Below are positions 36,173 to 45,254 of a stretch of DNA of 64,000 nucleotides, in pieces. The stretch comes from Pseudoalteromonas luteoviolacea NCIMB 1942. Its GTDB lineage: Bacteria; Pseudomonadota; Gammaproteobacteria; Enterobacterales; Alteromonadaceae. The number at the start of each line of letters is the position of its first letter. The stretch's first letter is position 1. A model generated the notes under the pieces. It made no database searches and was not told the DNA's origin. It saw nothing but the letters and a program-made list of their open reading frames with translations. Location: positions 1-64,000 of the forward strand of contig NZ_AUXT01000007.1 in assembly GCF_001625595.1 (NCBI RefSeq), in the 5' to 3' direction. Position numbers and translations under genes: made by a program.

Positions 36173-39100
36173 ACTTTATCTCCTCTTTAGCTTCGTCGTT
36201 AAACACCAAGTAATACACAATCGGCACTACCACCAAAGACAATAGTGTCGATGCCAAGGTGCCAAAAATAATCGCCAGTGCCAAGCCACTAAATACGGGG
36301 TCGAATATGATAACGATATTACCCAGCATTGTGGTTCCAGCAGTCAGTAACACCGGCCTCATTCTCACCTCACCAGCACGGTATAGCGCTTCTTTAATCG
36401 CTACCCCTTGCGTCCTTAATTGATTGACAAACTCAATCAAGATCAGGCTATTTCGCACAACAATACCTGCAAGCGCGATCATACCTATCATAGCAGTTGC
36501 GCTAAACAGCACAGGATCTGGTGCACCAGCAATACTGCGCTCGCCAAATTGATTCAATAGCCAAAACCCTGGCATAATGCCAACCATAGTCAGCGGGATG
36601 GATGACATAATAATCCCTGCCAGCGCGCTCGAATCGGTTTGCAAGCGTAAAATTAAAAAGATTGCGCAAAGGGCAAAAGCGAATGCTATCCCCATATCAC
36701 GAAACACATCCACGGTAATACGCCACTCACCCTCTCCCGAGAAGGTGTAAGAGGTACCTTTTGGCATGCGCCACTCAATGCCTGCACCACTGCTCAAAAA
36801 TGTGCGCTCAAACCAATCTTTGGCATGAGTTTGAGCACGCCCTTCATCACTCACAACATCTGCAATGACGGCAGCTGGTACTCGACCATTCAATTCAGCA
36901 GTGACGTAAATCACTTCAGCCAAATCTTTTCTGTATATTGGTTGTTGTGCAGCTCTTTGTTGCCACTGCCCAAGCTCATAAATAGGTACCAGTGGACGAG
37001 CGGCTTCTTCCAATGCCCTGTTCGCCGATGTCTTAGCTAGCTCATAGCGACCACGCACTTGGAGTGCGTTCAATTCAGACCATTGATTACGATCAACATA
37101 GGACATCTGTAGTTCAATCGTTAATGGCTCAGCTTCATAAGGCACATGCAGCAAGCCCGCCTCAACACCTGCGCTGGCTATCTGTAGTGTGTGGTTCACA
37201 TCCTGCGTACCAATACCTGACAATGCTGCCTTGCGCTTGTCCAAGACAAAGCGATGCACTTGAGATTGTGCAGCGATACTCGTGTCTACATCTATCACAT
37301 GAGCTTCTTGGCGCAGGCGCTGAGCTAGCGTCCTTGCAGCCTGTTGATGTAAGGACTTATCGGCAAAAATATCTTCTTTATACACTTCAGCAACTAAGGT
37401 AGACATCACGGGGGGTCCAGGTGGTACTTCCACCACTTTGATATGAATCCCTTCTTGTATCGCAGATGCAAGTATTTCTCTCATCCGTAAAACAACGGCA
37501 TGAGATTGATGTTCACGAAGGTTTTTATCAATCAGTAGCACTCTGATATCAGCTAAATGACTGCCATGACGTTGGTAGTAGCCCCGCACCAAACCATTAA
37601 AATCCATGCTAGATGGTGACCCCACATAGGCAGCAGCCGAACGGACCTCTGGTAACTGCCAGAGTTTATTTTGTACCTTTTGTGCAACACTTGCTGTGTA
37701 TTCGAGACTACTCCCCTCTGGTAAGTCAATCAGTACCTGCACCTCATTTTTGTTATCAAAGGGCAGTAACTTTAAAGGTACTGCACGCATAAGAGGTAGG
37801 CTAACACTTATTATAAAAGCACCGAGTACCAACCATAAAAGCCACTTCGCTTGTCGAGGATTGGTTAATAACGCGGCCAACAAACGGCGATAAGTACTCG
37901 TATCAACCCGTGGAACCAAATCTTCTGCGGAACTCTTACCACTGAGTAGCTTCATTGCCAACCAAGGTGTAACAAAAAGCGCAACCAATGTTGATACCAC
38001 AACACTCAAGGGGATGTTAAATGCCATAGGTGCCATATACGGCCCCATCATGCCCGTGATAAACCCGAGCGGAATAAAGGCCACAACAATGGTTAAAGTA
38101 GAGATCAACAGCGGTGTTTTCACCTCTAGCATAGCCAGTGTCACAACCCTCGGCTTGTTCCCTCTGCGGCTTACAAAGCGGGTAATATTATCCATCCCTG
38201 TGATCGGGTCATCGACCAGCAGACCCAGAGCTAATATCAGCGCAAACAACGTCACTCGATTAATGGTATAACCAAAAAAATATCCAACAATCAGTGTGAT
38301 GCCATAACAAATCGGAATTGCTAACCCCACAACAATCGCAGGGCGCCAACCCAAAAATATGCCAACAAAAATAATCACACTGAGCACCGCGAATGCTAAA
38401 CTAGCGGTGAGATTATCCACTTTAGCATCGGCTGTTTGGCCATAATTCCGTAACACTTTATAACTTACACCTTCAGGCAATAAATGCGATTCGAGCTGCG
38501 CCATTCGTGCCAAGACTTGTTGTGATACTGTGACCGCATTACTACCCCGTTGCTTAGCTACACTGATAGTCACCATGGGCAAGTTTTCACTACTCCTACT
38601 TTGTGACAACCATTGATATCGAGTCGGTTCACTCGGACCATCTTTAACAGTTGCTACATCCGTTAGGTAAATTTGTTTTCCATTGATAACATTGACCACA
38701 AGCATTTTAAGCTCAGCTTCACTGCGCAGCACATCACCCGTTTGCAATTGCCACTGGGTTTTACCCGCAACAAACGATCCCACTTGCTGCAATTGGTTGG
38801 CATATTGAATCGCATTGAACACATCTAAGGGGGTGGTGTGATGAGCAGCCAATGCTGTGGCGTCTAGTTCAATTTGTACCTGCCGTGTGCGACCCGCCAG
38901 TACTTTTACTTCATTGGTGTTGGTGATGGTTTGAAGCTGAGTTGACACCTCTTGTGCTATGCGTGTTAACTCATAATCACTATAACGTGCGGGATCTTCA
39001 CTGAAGATACCCAACATGAGAATGGCAACGTCATCTACTTCAACTGGCTTGATTTGCCAATTTGACACTACATTTGCCTTGCTATCTTCATTGGCATAAA

Positions 39101-39437
39101 GCTTGGTATAGGTATTAAGAATAGCGCGCTCTCTGTCCTCACCAACTTCAAAACGCAATGTTACTGTCGTTTTGCCAGTTACAGTGGTGGAGTACACATG
39201 CTCTACTTCTGGAATTTGCATCAGCAGCTTTTCCAAAGGCTCAGTCACGAGTCTTGTCACCTCAGGTGCATCAACATTAGGCACCTCCACATGAACATCT
39301 AAAATAGGTACGGCGATTTGCGGCTCTTCTTCTCTGGCTGTGTATTGCAGCGCGAATAACCCCAGCATAAAACTGGCAAGTAAAATATAAAGCGGCACTC
39401 TGCTTAACAATATACGCCGACTAACGGATACAAACAT
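36156..39437 (-). CDS. RND efflux pump inner-membrane permease
   Basis: A 1093-residue AcrB/HAE-type permease with twelve membrane segments in two halves and two large periplasmic loops. The proton-relay motif in TM4 is LGLLVDDPITGMDNI. The two Asp are kept, but PIT replaces the usual AIV. The second half has the GIVVRNSLILIEF motif. Opening REEEPQIAVPILDVHVEVPNVDAPEV is typical of a subgroup linked to ArsR regulators. Substrate is not shown. Start at the ATG with GAGGG six bases upstream. It is preceded by the ArsR regulator (16-base gap) and followed by the adaptor with overlap, so the three form one operon. Confidence 0.95.
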   Translation of the reverse strand: MFVSVSRRILLSRVPLYILLASFMLGLFALQYTAREEEPQIAVPILDVHVEVPNVDAPEVTRLVTEPLEKLLMQIPEVEHVYSTTVTGKTTVTLRFEVGEDRERAILNTYTKLYANEDSKANVVSNWQIKPVEVDDVAILMLGIFSEDPARYSDYELTRIAQEVSTQLQTITNTNEVKVLAGRTRQVQIELDATALAAHHTTPLDVFNAIQYANQLQQVGSFVAGKTQWQLQTGDVLRSEAELKMLVVNVINGKQIYLTDVATVKDGPSEPTRYQWLSQSRSSENLPMVTISVAKQRGSNAVTVSQQVLARMAQLESHLLPEGVSYKVLRNYGQTADAKVDNLTASLAFAVLSVIIFVGIFLGWRPAIVVGLAIPICYGITLIVGYFFGYTINRVTLFALILALGLLVDDPITGMDNITRFVSRRGNKPRVVTLAMLEVKTPLLISTLTIVVAFIPLGFITGMMGPYMAPMAFNIPLSVVVSTLVALFVTPWLAMKLLSGKSSAEDLVPRVDTSTYRRLLAALLTNPRQAKWLLWLVLGAFIISVSLPLMRAVPLKLLPFDNKNEVQVLIDLPEGSSLEYTASVAQKVQNKLWQLPEVRSAAAYVGSPSSMDFNGLVRGYYQRHGSHLADIRVLLIDKNLREHQSHAVVLRMREILASAIQEGIHIKVVEVPPGPPVMSTLVAEVYKEDIFADKSLHQQAARTLAQRLRQEAHVIDVDTSIAAQSQVHRFVLDKRKAALSGIGTQDVNHTLQIASAGVEAGLLHVPYEAEPLTIELQMSYVDRNQWSELNALQVRGRYELAKTSANRALEEAARPLVPIYELGQWQQRAAQQPIYRKDLAEVIYVTAELNGRVPAAVIADVVSDEGRAQTHAKDWFERTFLSSGAGIEWRMPKGTSYTFSGEGEWRITVDVFRDMGIAFAFALCAIFLILRLQTDSSALAGIIMSSIPLTMVGIMPGFWLLNQFGERSIAGAPDPVLFSATAMIGMIALAGIVVRNSLILIEFVNQLRTQGVAIKEALYRAGEVRMRPVLLTAGTTMLGNIVIIFDPVFSGLALAIIFGTLASTLLSLVVVPIVYYLVFNDEAKEEIKYADGS

Positions 39438-39453
39438 CACTGTCCCTCACAGA

Positions 39454-39750
39454 TTAAACTTGGCAAAACAACTCGTACAATTTTTCAAGTATTGCTGCGA
39501 CATTTTCATCAACCACTCGATAGTATATTGTTTGACCTTCACGTCGCGTTGCGACTACTTCTGCCTTTCTGAGCCCAGCTAAGTGTTGTGATAATGCTGA
39601 TTGCGCGAGAGGGATTTGCCTATTCAACTCAGTGACACTCATTTCTGACTGTTGTAAACAACATAAGATCATCAAGCGATTTTTATTGGCCATAATTTTC
39701 AGTAGCGCTTCTGCTTTGGCCGCATTGCTTGCCATGTCTTGTGGGATCAT
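39454..39750 (-). CDS. ArsR-family repressor, BigR/SqrR-like thiol sensor
   Basis: A 98-residue winged-helix protein (SVTELNRQIPLAQSALSQHLAGLRKAEVVATRREGQTIYYRV). It carries cysteines at 30/31 (RLMILCC) and 96 (LYELFC). These positions match the redox pair of BigR, SqrR and YgaV, which form a disulfide or polysulfide bridge with reactive sulfur species, and they do not match the CxC metal site of ArsR proper. It probably represses its own operon, the RND pump genes, by binding the tandem palindromes at 39793-39832. A rhodanese remnant on the other side of that operator supports a sulfur role. Confidence 0.82.
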   Translation of the reverse strand: MIPQDMASNAAKAEALLKIMANKNRLMILCCLQQSEMSVTELNRQIPLAQSALSQHLAGLRKAEVVATRREGQTIYYRVVDENVAAILEKLYELFCQV

Positions 39751-39792
39751 TTGAATACTCTTTGCAATTAATATGGTAGCGAGTATATATAT

Positions 39793-39832
39793 TTACATTA
39801 GAAATATCTAATATTAGAAATATCTAATGTAA
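39793..39832. promoter_or_regulatory. Tandem palindromic operator for the ArsR regulator
   Basis: Two identical 16-mers, ATTAGAAATATCTAAT, lie end to end at 39797-39812 and 39813-39828, each a near-perfect palindrome. TTAC and GTAA flank them, so the whole 40 bases is also nearly palindromic. The regulator's probable -10 (minus strand TATACT, 39782-39787) lies just downstream, placing the operator over the -35 region. AT-rich paired palindromes of this kind are known for BigR. Confidence 0.8.
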
Positions 39833-39900
39833 GTATCGGTGTATATTAAAGTGCTTACTTCAACACAATCTTTAATTCAATCTGTTAAAAAGACCATTAG

Positions 39901-40029
39901 GTGCTTGGATGTCTATCAGGCGCAATATGGATGATGAGTAATAAAGCGCTGCTGGTCGATGTACGTGAACCCATTGAGCACCTACAACAGGCACCCAATG
40001 CTGCCATGCACGTACTTATCGGTTCGTAA
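39901..40029 (+). pseudogene. Rhodanese-like gene fragment
   Basis: From 39931 the frame reads MMSNKALLVDVREPIEHLQQ and ends at a TAA at 40027. VDVREP-E is the characteristic rhodanese segment, but the rest, including the catalytic cysteine loop, is missing. The frame is broken upstream. It faces away from the ArsR gene across the shared operator. It is probably the decayed remnant of a sulfurtransferase once controlled by that operator. Confidence 0.5.
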
Positions 40030-40074
40030 AAAAAGAGCCCCACAACGCACAAGGCAGTAAAAATAGTCAATAGG

Positions 40075-40384
40075 CTAGTAATGACGGTGAGCGGCCACCT
40101 TGTCTCGCTGATAAATCAATACTCACTCTCCGAGTACACTTTGCGACGCCCAATTTTCAGTATTTAACGGCTTTTTAAAGCACCTAGGATTAAACCAACA
40201 CCATAATATCAACACCACTAATAAGGGCCAAAACCCGCCCTGTAGCGTGTTTCGCCACCACATGCATGCCAACCAGCAATGGTAAACAACTATATCTTGT
40301 CCATACACTCCAAGGGTTGGCGTGACAAGCCCAAACGTCATCGCTCATGGCGAAGTATTTCGCAACAAAGTTCTCAAACTTCAT
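40075..40384 (-). pseudogene. Frameshifted small membrane protein gene (DUF6653-like)
   Basis: The reading begins at 40384 with MKFENFVAKYFAMSDDVWACHANPWSVWTRYSCLPLLV. It then must shift frame near GGCATGCATG (about 40265) to continue WWRNTLQGGFWPLLVVLILWCWFNPRCFKKPLNTENWASQSVLGE. An in-frame TGA (probably from CGA) interrupts it, and the sequence then continues VLIYQRDKVAAHRHY to a TAG at 40075. The HANPWSVWTR, NPR-F-KP and NWASxxVLGER stretches match a small membrane protein family I recall as DUF6653; the name is from memory. Two separate lesions show it is dead. Confidence 0.65.
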
Positions 40385-40581
40385 CACAACTTTCCTTATA
40401 GATCTAAAGTGTATTACAACGTAGCGCTGAAGTTCACAGGAGACTGTTTAAAAATGTAGCAGCTTTACAACAATTGCTGACGCTTTTTGCCAACTCCCTA
40501 ACAGCACTCAAAAACAACTATTTGTAGACTCAATGTTTCTTTTACAAACACAACATCCACAACCACAAGGGACTGTTTATC

Positions 40582-42993
40582 ATGACGCCGACATCAGGGT
40601 ACCCATCAATTTTAATTGCGACGATATTACTTTTAAGCGGCTGCCAAGATAATCAGGATCATCGCTCAGATTTACAACGTTCAGCTGGTATATGGCAAAA
40701 GCCCGCTTATGGAGAAGCGCTCAATATCACCATGAACAGAGTTATACGCTATGAATACAACCGCTATGGATGCCTTCAGACATCAGAGCAGGCACACCTT
40801 GAAAAAACAGCTCAATTAGACTCCATCGCACTTTCCCAAGCTAGACGTTTACGTATGGAAAAAAAGGGGCAAGTTTACCCAAATTACTATGAACAACTCG
40901 ATGCTCTGCCATCTCAGTGTAATCATCCACTGACCATTTCTGGCTCATCCCCCCCCAGTGTAATTTTTGATTACTTTTGGCACACATTTAATGATTACTA
41001 TGCTTTTTTCTCTCTAAGAGATGTTGATTGGCAAGCACAGTATGACCTATATCGTCCTCAGATCACGCACGCTATGTCAGATGACGAACTTTTTGATGTA
41101 CTCGCAGAAATGGTGGCCCCTTTGCAAGATATGCATGTCACAATTTCATCGTCACAACAGGAGTTCTTCACCAGTAAACCCACCCCCATACTTGATGCCA
41201 TTCAAGCAGACGCAGATCAACTGCGCTCCCAAGGGAAAGCGAATGATTTACCCAGTCTATTTGCCCAATATCAAAGGAAACTACAAACCATTAGCCAACA
41301 CTACATTGCTCCTGAAACTTTGAGCACCCAGCCTCAACAGAGCGACAATGCGACCGTAATGTGGGGAAAGACCTCATCAAATGTTGGCATATTGGTGCTC
41401 AATAATATGGACGATTACGCCACACACTCAACCGCGGATGAACAACAACACCTAAAAGCTGCGCACGAGATGATGACCCGAGTAATCACAGATCTAAAAG
41501 ACACCGAAGCGATGATCATCGATATACGCCATAATATAGGGGGCGATGACGCCATTTCTTTGGCCATCGCAAGCTACTTTGCTGATCGCGATGTACTGGC
41601 ATTCAATAAGCAGGCCATCAATCAAGCTGGCAGAGGCATCCCTATGCGTCAAAAATTAACCGCCAACCCACTCGCTTATACTAAACCCATTTATTTGCTT
41701 ACTAGCCAGCTTACGGTCAGTGCTGCGGAAGTATTTACCATGGCGATGGACCAATTCAAACAAGTCACCAAAGTAGGTGAAGAAACCGCAGGAGCACTGT
41801 CAGGCGCATTGCGGTTCACCCTCCCTAACGGCTGGAAAATCAGCTTGTCTAACGAGGTCTATCGCAATGCACAAGGGGATGCTTTTGAACACGTTGGCTT
41901 TATACCTGATCATCAAGTGCCCGCGTTTAGCCGACACGACCTCGAAGTGCAGCGATTCGAAACCTATGACTTCGTCCTCAACAAACTTCATAAATCATCC
42001 AATAATGAGATCGATATTCTGGATTTTGAAAATCAAGTTATTGCGCTGCAATCGCAAGGCAATATTCCAAACATTGCGGTCAATATTATCGCACACGGTC
42101 AATCAGTCTACAGTCAAGGATTCACAATGAATAGCGAGCACCCAGTTGATGCTGATACCCCATTTTATCTCGCATCTTTGGACGAAGTATTTATTGGAGC
42201 CGCCATTGCCACAGCCAGTTTGGAAAAGCACCTAGATTTAGATGAATCAATTTACCCACTGCTGCCCTTTACAATAGATTACCCTGAGAAAATTAGCTCT
42301 GAACTAACACTTACCCAATTGCTTACTCACCGTAGTGGTATTATTGATAACCCTGCAGTGCTTAGCTGCTCAGAAACAGACGCAGAACAGTCACGGGTAT
42401 TGTTATTTCCTTGTACCAATACGCCAGTTCAGCGCGAAGAGTTTTTACAAGCTTATTTGACTTCAGCAGGCGAGTTATATCATCTCAGTAACTTCTCAAG
42501 TCACTATGGCTTGATTCCAGGGGAGTTATCCACATATTCACATGTCGGTGTTGAATTGGCCACTTTTGTTTTGGAGCAAAGTCATCAGGAAAGCATTTCT
42601 GCATTGACCCAACGCTACGTTTTCGAGCCACTTAATATGCATAACACCTATTGGCAAGCAACTCAAAAGACAGAGTTTGCTAAAGGCCAGCTTATCTCAA
42701 CAGCCAATGACCTCAGTCATTTTCTAACAACGCAATTAGAGCAAAACAAAATGGCTCAATTACCTATAGCCAACTATTTTTGGCGAGTAGACAATCAAAA
42801 GTCTTATCACCGTGGTCAAGGGAGTGCGTCTAAATCTCATTTGTTTGCTGATTATTACAATCAAACCGGTTATATCTTGTTAACGGATGCCAACACAGAA
42901 TCAAAAGAGTCCGCGATAGCATATCAAAAACTTGAGCAATTAATGTTTAAAATGGCTTTACAACTGAGCCATCGCTCTCAACACCCACATTAA
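40582..42993 (+). CDS. Lipoprotein with S41 peptidase domain and degenerate beta-lactamase-like domain
   Basis: An 803-residue predicted lipoprotein (lipobox LLSGC, Cys21). Residues about 120-450 are an S41/tricorn-core peptidase: IIDIRHNIGGDDA and the nucleophile region LTVSAAEVFTMAM, with Ser380 the likely nucleophile. Residues about 475-795 follow the class C beta-lactamase/serine hydrolase fold (TLTQLLTHRSGI, FEPLNMHNTYW). The SxxK motif is replaced by SLDE (Ser532, Glu535) and YxN by YSH (Tyr652). The second domain therefore looks catalytically dead and may bind peptides or glycans. AAGGGA is 11 bases before the ATG. The 3' end overlaps the convergent binding-protein gene by 4 bases. Confidence 0.82.
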   Translation: MTPTSGYPSILIATILLLSGCQDNQDHRSDLQRSAGIWQKPAYGEALNITMNRVIRYEYNRYGCLQTSEQAHLEKTAQLDSIALSQARRLRMEKKGQVYPNYYEQLDALPSQCNHPLTISGSSPPSVIFDYFWHTFNDYYAFFSLRDVDWQAQYDLYRPQITHAMSDDELFDVLAEMVAPLQDMHVTISSSQQEFFTSKPTPILDAIQADADQLRSQGKANDLPSLFAQYQRKLQTISQHYIAPETLSTQPQQSDNATVMWGKTSSNVGILVLNNMDDYATHSTADEQQHLKAAHEMMTRVITDLKDTEAMIIDIRHNIGGDDAISLAIASYFADRDVLAFNKQAINQAGRGIPMRQKLTANPLAYTKPIYLLTSQLTVSAAEVFTMAMDQFKQVTKVGEETAGALSGALRFTLPNGWKISLSNEVYRNAQGDAFEHVGFIPDHQVPAFSRHDLEVQRFETYDFVLNKLHKSSNNEIDILDFENQVIALQSQGNIPNIAVNIIAHGQSVYSQGFTMNSEHPVDADTPFYLASLDEVFIGAAIATASLEKHLDLDESIYPLLPFTIDYPEKISSELTLTQLLTHRSGIIDNPAVLSCSETDAEQSRVLLFPCTNTPVQREEFLQAYLTSAGELYHLSNFSSHYGLIPGELSTYSHVGVELATFVLEQSHQESISALTQRYVFEPLNMHNTYWQATQKTEFAKGQLISTANDLSHFLTTQLEQNKMAQLPIANYFWRVDNQKSYHRGQGSASKSHLFADYYNQTGYILLTDANTESKESAIAYQKLEQLMFKMALQLSHRSQHPH

Positions 42994-43814
42994 TGAGGCG
43001 AGAACGAAGCAGCAGAGGGTTTTGGTGGCTCAATTAAATGTGTGGGGATCTTAGGTAAATGATATGGCGCCACAAGCTTATCTAAGGTTTTATCTATCGC
43101 CATTTCATGCATTTGTTTTGATATTAACGAGCCTAATTGAGAGCTTGCAAAGTCTGCACTCATCACCATATACCCGTAGATCTCTTGTGTATGACGATAT
43201 TTCATTTTTTTCAATTTATGGATAGGTTGATCCAGAGCACTCATAGCAACATCGGCCGTGTCTTCAACCGCGATAACAAGGTCGACTCGTCCTCTTAAAA
43301 CTAAATCAACCGCGACGCGCTCCGAGGGAACCGCGACCTTATTGAGGCTGTTATCTTTGTCGAATTTTGGAAAAAAAGCGCCCCCACGCATTACCGCAAT
43401 GCGCTTGCCACGTAAGTCGTCATAGCTATTCACTTCTACTCCGCTGACTTCTGTACCGTAGAAAACAAAAGAGGAAGATAACACCATGTAAGGTGGTTCG
43501 ACAAAAGACATAATTTTCTGACGTTCAGGCGTTTTAATAAGTCCCCCCATGACATCCACTTTTCCTTTGCTGAGAAGACGAACACAGCGAGAAAATGGAC
43601 AAGGAACGGTATTAATTTTGTACTTTTTCTCACTCGTTAACTGGGCATAACGCAAGATATCCAGAATCAGGCCCTGAGAGCGGCTGTCATCGCTAAGGCG
43701 ACTATAGGGGGGAGCATGATCAATGGCAACGTGCACTACTTGATCGACCGCTTGGCTTTGTGCGCTATATATCAATACTAACAAGCTCTGTATGAGCACG
43801 GCATAAAACTTCAT
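42990..43814 (-). CDS. Periplasmic substrate-binding protein, family 3
   Basis: A 274-residue exported protein with a signal peptide (to about residue 22, QSQA) and a two-lobed SBP_bac_3 fold. It has the segments AIDHAPPYSRLSDDSRSQGLILDIL, GKVDVMGGLIKTPERQKIMSFVEPPYM and YDDLRGKRIAVMRGG. No permease or ATPase lies beside it, so it is more likely a stand-alone or sensor-type amino-acid-like binding protein than part of an ABC importer. C-terminal 15 residues are proline-rich. Single gene. Confidence 0.85.
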   Translation of the reverse strand: MKFYAVLIQSLLVLIYSAQSQAVDQVVHVAIDHAPPYSRLSDDSRSQGLILDILRYAQLTSEKKYKINTVPCPFSRCVRLLSKGKVDVMGGLIKTPERQKIMSFVEPPYMVLSSSFVFYGTEVSGVEVNSYDDLRGKRIAVMRGGAFFPKFDKDNSLNKVAVPSERVAVDLVLRGRVDLVIAVEDTADVAMSALDQPIHKLKKMKYRHTQEIYGYMVMSADFASSQLGSLISKQMHEMAIDKTLDKLVAPYHLPKIPTHLIEPPKPSAASFSPH

Positions 43815-44078
43815 TCAATCACCTACTCAAAAACCACGCACACATAATGCTATATACTCAGCTTAACTGCAAAAATACTTAATTATTCCAAAACATAAAG
43901 AACTATAACATATATTATCGCCACAGAAACGCAACAACAAAATACATTCTCTGTAATAACCATATCATAAGCATAGAGCAGAGACTCATCATTTTTTAGT
44001 AATCATGAGGTTGTTCACTAATAGCGGCGCTTCTAGCCTCGCTATGAGAAGCGGTAGGGCTTTAAAATACGGTGGCAG

Positions 44079-45254
44079 TCACTTGAAAGAAGCGCTGATC
44101 ACTTGATATGGACGCAGCTCAAACTCAGCCATTAATACGAGCATTTGATCTAGAATATCAGCTTGAATATGTTCATAACTCACCCAGCTTTTGTCTCTAC
44201 TAAAACAGTAGAACTCGACAGGCAATCCATGCTCAGTCGGAGACAATTCTCGCACCATACATGTGCACTGCGTGTTTATCTCAGGCCGCTGCTTCAATAA
44301 CCATTCAGCATACAGGCGGTATAGGGTTAAATTACTACATCGGGTAGGCAGAGATAGCATATCGAAGGCCGCAAATTTATGCTTGTAATCTGCTAGCTGT
44401 TGCGCATCAATTAACTTAACACTATTCATATCAACCGCGATTGCTCGCTTAATACGGCGCCCTGGCGACTCCTGCATCGCTCGCCAGTTCTTAAAAGAGT
44501 CAGAAATCAACGCATAGGTTGGAATGGTAGTTACTGTATTATCCCAATTTCTCACACGGACTGTATTTAAACCCAAATCAATGACTTCACCATCAGCCCC
44601 AAAGGTATCAACCTGGATCCAATCTCCTGTTGCAACTAACCGATTGGCCGCGATTTGAATACTTGCAACCAAACCTAAAATGGTGTCTTTAAACACCAAT
44701 AGCGTCACTGCTGCTATAGCACCGAACCCAGACAAAATATAAGTCGTTGATTTATCTACCATAGTACTCACAACTAATACACTGGTAACAATGAAGATCA
44801 TCAGTTTGACCAGCTGAACAATGCCCTTGATTGGCACATCTTTGGCAAATTTCTGCTGTTGATAAATTGCATGTGCAATATTAATCAATGAACTAATCAA
44901 AAAACCAAAAGCGATGATCAAGATAACTTGCGCAGCAACTTTGAGTTGTACCATGGCCCAAGACGGTGCAATAAACATGTGCTTATAGATCACCACAAAT
45001 AAAATGCTGCAAATGAGTAAAGCGACTCGGCCACTCAACTTGCTTAGTTGTGGTGCAAGAAATGCGATTTTGGCACGTGAAAAATTAGACACAAATTGCT
45101 TTACCTTAGGTACCAGTGCCAGCTTAATTCCGGCAAAAACAACCAGCAATAGGCCAAAAGACACAAAATTAGTAATGATAGCCAAAACATAAGGGTGTAC
45201 ATCAGCACTGCCAAAGAGTGGCACGATAAAGTCTTGTACATGCCCTGCATTCAT
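44079..45254 (-). CDS. MscS-family mechanosensitive channel
   Basis: A 391-residue channel. About five membrane segments precede the pore helix and the MscS beta domain (ILGLVASIQIAANRLVATGDWIQVDTFGADGEVIDLGLNTVRVRNWDNTVTTIPTYALISDSFKNW). The large C-terminal cytoplasmic region resembles the YbdG/MscM type rather than short MscS. It would release solutes on hypo-osmotic shock. Its start overlaps the stop of the preceding acyltransferase gene as ATGA, so it is the third gene of that operon. Confidence 0.92.
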   Translation of the reverse strand: MNAGHVQDFIVPLFGSADVHPYVLAIITNFVSFGLLLVVFAGIKLALVPKVKQFVSNFSRAKIAFLAPQLSKLSGRVALLICSILFVVIYKHMFIAPSWAMVQLKVAAQVILIIAFGFLISSLINIAHAIYQQQKFAKDVPIKGIVQLVKLMIFIVTSVLVVSTMVDKSTTYILSGFGAIAAVTLLVFKDTILGLVASIQIAANRLVATGDWIQVDTFGADGEVIDLGLNTVRVRNWDNTVTTIPTYALISDSFKNWRAMQESPGRRIKRAIAVDMNSVKLIDAQQLADYKHKFAAFDMLSLPTRCSNLTLYRLYAEWLLKQRPEINTQCTCMVRELSPTEHGLPVEFYCFSRDKSWVSYEHIQADILDQMLVLMAEFELRPYQVISASFK

